This document shows positions 60,899 to 64,000 of a stretch of 64,000 bases of DNA, in pieces. The notes beneath the pieces were generated by a model. It saw nothing but the letters and a program-made list of their open reading frames with translations. It had not been told where the DNA came from and ran no database searches. The stretch's first letter is position 1. Each line of letters opens with the position of its first letter. This DNA comes from Petrosia ficiformis (Eukaryota > Porifera > Demospongiae > Haplosclerida > Petrosiidae). The stretch is taken from NCBI GenBank assembly GCA_947044365.1, contig OX345653.1, positions 1,709,001-1,773,000 of the forward strand. The letters run 5' to 3'. The position numbers and the translations under genes are program-made.

Positions 60899-63050
60899 AT
60901 GAGTGGTGACTTAGAACATTTGAGACAGGAAGCCGAGACATTAAGGAGAAAAATGCGGGTAGGTTATACAACTTGTATTCACTTTGATGTATTTGTTATA
61001 AATAGTGCTTACCTAATGAAAATTGTAGATTGTGTATAAACAAAAGTGTAAGGCAATTATGAATGAAAATGTAGTTGAGTATAACTTCTCATATAAGATT
61101 TAAGTATTTAATGAAGTCGTGTGACAGTGAAGAGCTTTCGTTAAATATCCAATTTCAAGTGTAATGATTTAAGAAAAGCTAAATTTGTCCTTGTTAATTC
61201 ATTAAGAATGCCATCGATATACTATCGATAAATAAAGCAATAATTTATAGTGAGCTTATATGTATTGATAAACACTCGATAATGATAATTAATCATAGCA
61301 GTCATTTTTACTACATCAATACCACATTGTTTCTAATTATACAAGGTGTAATGTTATGCCATATGTCATATGTATATGCCAAGAATGTGTAATTTTATTG
61401 TTGATTATAAATATTAGCTTAGCTTTCTACTGTTGTATTGTCGATCATGTATTTTATGGTACAGTTGTTATCACGTTCACTAGAAGAATCATAATGCTTA
61501 CAACTTGAAAAGGCTAGAATGTGCGTCATCCCACACACAATCATATATGTACGTATGATTGTGTGTGGGATGATTTTGTGTAATAGCTAATTATAAGTAA
61601 GGTTTATCTACTCCAGAATTCCAACCACACCAATTAGGGACCAATGAGTACCAAACCAATTATTCATAGGTGTGTGGTCACCTATTGTTTCTTTATCATA
61701 TAGAATACTATATACAGTGATTGAAGATCAATGCCAATATGTAAAATATTGTTAAGCTATATGGTGTTAATAAATAAATGGCTCTTTGTTTATATAACCT
61801 ATCATATAATTAGAGCATATATGGTACTATACAAATAATGCACTCCCATCCACTGGATAGTTCCATATATACTCTAATTAAAAGCTCTAGGTTACAATAA
61901 ACATACCCCTGATAAATGGGTCATGTGCACAAATCCTTTTTCACATACACAGTATCATAAAGGCTACTGACAACCTGTATCAATAGCTAGGTAGTAGATA
62001 TATTTACTTTTTTTAGCCTGACAATCAAAAAGGTAAGTTGTTTATGTGTAGATTTAGCATTACACAATATGAAAGAGTTATGATTGTAAACACCTAATTT
62101 GTGCTAACTTTGGCAGAGATGTGTTGACAATGTAGGTGTGGCATTGATAATTCTCTAATTAACCATGTTTCTCGATATTTCAATATGCAAAATTTGTAAT
62201 AGTGTATCATGATATCACGATGCATCGATATACAAATGTACATTGTCTAAAATCTCTATTTCATTAGAAATAATCCATAATTCTGGAATTATTTGAACAT
62301 GTTCATTGTTTAAAAATATATTGACAAACCGTGTGACGTTTGAATCACAATGTTGTAAGCATAGTATCATAATTATTAATGACATCTGGTGGAGTGGATA
62401 GTTACAATCAGTTGATCTCTATGTTGAGCCAAATTCTTGACTATTAGTGTAAAGCATGCTGATTGACTAAAACCACTAGTCTGTCAATAGCTGACAAATC
62501 AGAATACATGTAATCATGCTGCATGATTGCGTAGCACGCTACACAAGTGTTCGGAACTAAAAAATGTTCATGACGAATAAATACGTGGAACCTTTGGTTT
62601 GAAAGTTTAAATGTCTCAGTTACTTACTATACTGTATCCTGATAGACTTTCAGTATCAAAGAACAAGTCCAGAAATGCAAGGAGCTCACACTGTTAGTGT
62701 GAAACTTCCATAACACATAACCACACCCACTTACATGTACATGTACATATATATACAATCTAGCATTCCACCTGTAATTAGTATGTGCATGCATGTGCAT
62801 ATACATGTATGAGCAATCATTCAAATATTCATTAATCATAAAGAAGAATAAGTACAACTAATTATATGTGTTTATGAATGCTGTGTTAGTCATTTCAGTT
62901 TGTTGTGAGGATAACATACAAGTTTCAATAGAAGTGAAAATACAATTTTATAATGCATTGTTTGTATACAAGACACTTGTAATGATACTATCTATTTGTT
63001 TTGTTTTCTAGGATGCTCGAATGGCAGTCTGCGATACCTCGCTTGCACAG
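60899..63050 (+). CDS. GNB1: Heterotrimeric G-protein beta subunit, first two coding exons
   Basis: Exon 1 (60899-60958) encodes MSGDLEHLRQEAETLRRKMR, and exon 2 (63012-63050) encodes DARMAVCDTSLAQ. Both junctions are phase 0. This matches the N-terminal helix of G-beta subunits ([32 protein letters not shown] in vertebrates), which forms a coiled coil with the gamma subunit. The seven WD repeats would follow on exons beyond the right edge. The conserved helix identifies the GNB1-4 class rather than GNB5. The 2-kb intron contains only repeats. Confidence 0.9.
60959..63011 (+). other. G-beta intron 1 with foldbacks
   Basis: It contains a 22-bp inverted pair at 61524-61575 (CATCCCACACACAATCATA / TATGATTGTGTGTGGGATG). 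A second inverted-repeat element is at about 61808-61890 (AATTAGAGCATATATGG / CCATATATACTCTAATT), whose end also occurs at 20105. No exon was recognised. Confidence 0.6.
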
Positions 63051-63213
63051 GTAATTACATTTGTTATTTATTCCTGTGTTTTTTCAATGAAGTTGTGTGT
63101 ATGTGTGTTTTGGATAAAAAGAGAATGTGTTGACAAACAGAGGCAGCGTGACTAATGTGCTTGCTGTCAATGGTTTCATTGGCCTGTATTCTGACAGACA
63201 GACAGCCGACGAC

Positions 63214-63276
<63 letters not shown>

Positions 63277-63277
63277 T
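63214..63277. repeat. (TG)n microsatellite
   Basis: About 55 bp of TG followed by AG repeats in the second G-beta intron. Confidence 0.95.
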
Positions 63278-63643
63278 GAGTCAGTCAATATAGTGTAAAT
63301 ATTTGATAATGAACATCCTGATATCAACATTTAATATACATATTAGTAAAAGCTAATAGTATTCATGAGCTTTGCTTATGGGATATTGAGTTTATGCTGT
63401 ATGTATAATTATTGACTATAAGTTTGTGTTTCTCAATGGGATACAATTCATACTTTATATTATTCTCCTGTAATACATTTACAATCACTTCTGTTCCTTG
63501 GTACATGTACATGTACATGTATGTACATAAGTTTAGTTTGAAATGAGTAACATTGAATTTACCTCCTCAATTTTAATGTTTATTCTTTCATTTCTATACT
63601 CTTGTGTACCATTGCTTCAACAGTAAAATTATTTACTAAATGT

Positions 63644-64000
63644 GATTCATGTTCACCATGACCTCAGGAAAATGTAGTTCGGAATGACTAACAATCTTTT
63701 TACCTTCACCATTTTCATGTAATTATCCTTCCTGTTCTTTTTCGTTTGTCAAATTTCAAGAACTCATCGCTTTGTGATTGATATTGAGTTACAGTGTAAT
63801 TGTGTATAACCTTATATAGTATACACTATAGGTGTCATCACAGCCTACATGTAATTTTGAGGTCATTGTGAATGTGTACATACTACATACTATACACTAG
63901 TACATACATGATGTACATGTATGAAATCATCACAGCCTACATGTAATTTGGAGGTCATCGTGAATGTGTACATACTACATACTATACACTAGTACATACA
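63644..64000 (+). mobile_element. MITE family A, copy 6, with duplicated right end
   Basis: It starts GATTCATGTTCACCATGACC and ends GAGGTCATTGTGAATGTG at about 63877. The last about 73 bp, including the right terminus and flanking ACATACTACATACTATACAC, is repeated directly at about 63928-64000. Confidence 0.78.

Overview
The window is a gene-dense piece of nuclear DNA from an early-branching animal, most likely a sponge. It is AT-rich, its genes are spliced with GT-AG introns, and it encodes clearly metazoan proteins: a p53/p63/p73-family factor with a SAM domain, a PLEKHG5-type RhoGEF, a G-protein beta subunit, the axonemal protein CFAP107 and the mitochondrial MICOS10. The divergent p53 sequence and the general repeat style favour Porifera over Cnidaria, but that assignment is inference. 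All exon structures were built by eye from splice sites, reading phase and protein similarity.

Layout. 1-1999: a decayed BED-type hAT transposon (minus strand) carrying a nested 570-bp hAT MITE. 2010-2340: remnant of an Ulp1-like peptidase gene. 2778-2847: first exon of MICOS10 (minus). About 2894-18259: RhoGEF of the PLEKHG5 type (plus, more than 20 exons). 18621-20691: UBX-domain gene, UBXN10-like (minus). 20819-23257: CFAP107 (plus). These last two start 127 bp apart, around an RFX X-box-like site. 23475-41341: p53/p63/p73 gene (minus, 15 exons, 588 codons, in frame throughout). 41590-49709: an unrecognised membrane protein with a K+-channel-like pore segment (minus, 7 exons, 296 aa). 51612-60401: an unrecognised protein made of about 40-residue repeats, one phase-0 intron per repeat (plus, 6 exons, 253 aa). 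60899 to the window end: the first two coding exons of a G-protein beta subunit (plus).

Functionally, the UBXN10-like gene and CFAP107 look like a co-regulated ciliary pair. The p53 gene and the pore-protein gene lie head-to-tail without an obvious functional link. No operon-like system, CRISPR array or rRNA is present.

Most remaining DNA is intronic and full of short dispersed elements. These include several MITE families, some with three to seven copies here; a tRNA-derived SINE; several near-perfect foldbacks; minisatellites of 45, 46, 59, 79, 90 and 133 bp; and a pentanucleotide satellite with a 134-bp higher-order period. One foldback inside a p53 intron carries a small membrane-protein reading frame. 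Another inverted-repeat element encloses a telomere-like heptamer array.
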